This document shows, piece after piece, positions 24,274 through 24,358 of a stretch of DNA of 24,358 bases. Numbering within the stretch: position 1 is the stretch's first letter; every line of letters begins with the position of its first letter. Below the pieces are notes generated by a model. It saw only the letters and a program-made list of their open reading frames with translations. It was not told where the DNA came from and made no database searches. Position numbers and translations under genes: made by a program. The stretch is from HGM04593 sp964512955 (GTDB lineage: Bacteria; Bacteroidota; Bacteroidia; Bacteroidales; Bacteroidaceae), in NCBI GenBank assembly GCA_964512955.1, contig CAZEKX010000029.1, positions 1-24,358 of the forward strand. The letters run 5' to 3'.

Positions 24274-24358
24274 ATGCCCAGCGGTAAAAAGAAAAAAAGA
24301 CACAAGATGTCTACGCACAAGCGTAAAAAAAGATTGAGAAAGAACAGACACAAGAGCA
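24274..24358 (+). CDS. Small highly basic protein, cut by window end
   Basis: An open frame starting MPSGKKKKRHKMSTHKRKKR with 28 complete codons before the window ends, about half lysine or arginine. I recognise this start as a small protein conserved across Bacteroidota, usually found between HU and a ribonuclease E/G gene. The composition suggests RNA or ribosome binding; a ribosomal-protein role has been discussed for Bacteroidota-specific basic proteins but I cannot confirm it for this one. There is no hairpin in the 22-nt gap after HU, so co-transcription with HU is likely. Confidence 0.8.
   Translation, partial: MPSGKKKKRHKMSTHKRKKRLRKNRHKS

Overview
The window is a stretch of ordinary chromosome from a member of the order Bacteroidales (Bacteroidota), moderately AT-rich. 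The evidence is the protein families (DUF5723, DUF4924, GldE, MtaB and the small basic Bacteroidota protein after HU), the lack of clear Shine-Dalgarno sequences before most starts, and repeated promoters of the Bacteroides type (-33 TTTG/TTTC, about 20 nt, -7 TAnnTTTG). There are no IS elements, prophage genes, CRISPR arrays, tRNA or rRNA genes. Genus cannot be fixed from the sequence.

Layout. 1-2960: a Cu/Zn-type efflux permease with a fused metal-binding domain (+) faces aspartate ammonia-lyase (-), with a 60-nt perfect hairpin between them. 2961-5311: a GT2 glycosyltransferase and the tRNA methylthiotransferase MtaB overlap as a minus-strand operon. 5604-5825: a tiny repeat-bearing lipoprotein with its own promoter and terminator. 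6177-9691: a plus-strand pair, a lipoprotein S9 dipeptidyl-peptidase-like enzyme and an MFS transporter. 9757-10646: a 61-residue protein and an ECF sigma factor, separated by a 54-bp perfect palindrome. 10860-17138: a tight six-gene minus-strand run, lysE-DUF4924-prfC-tsaC-clc-fmt, read from 17138 down to 10860 and closed by a hairpin. 17266-21172: a DUF308 membrane protein, a 620-residue lipoprotein and a DUF5723 outer-membrane protein, with a good promoter at one end and a terminator at the other. 21298-23697: ssb-gldE-phosphopantetheinyl transferase. 23976-24358: HU and the start of a very basic small protein.

How the genes may work together. Several products serve translation: TsaC makes the t6A precursor that MtaB later modifies, RF3 recycles release factors and Fmt formylates initiator tRNA. 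The S9 lipoprotein and the adjacent MFS carrier look like a peptide-cleavage and uptake pair (inference). The DUF308/lipoprotein/DUF5723 cluster is the least understood part and looks like an envelope module. The 61-residue protein beside the ECF sigma factor is a candidate regulator of it.

The most unusual structural feature is a set of long, mismatch-free palindromes at gene ends (28+28, 16+16, 28+28 and 27+27 nt). Two of them include the stop codon of the facing gene. No clearly new defence or mobile system is visible.
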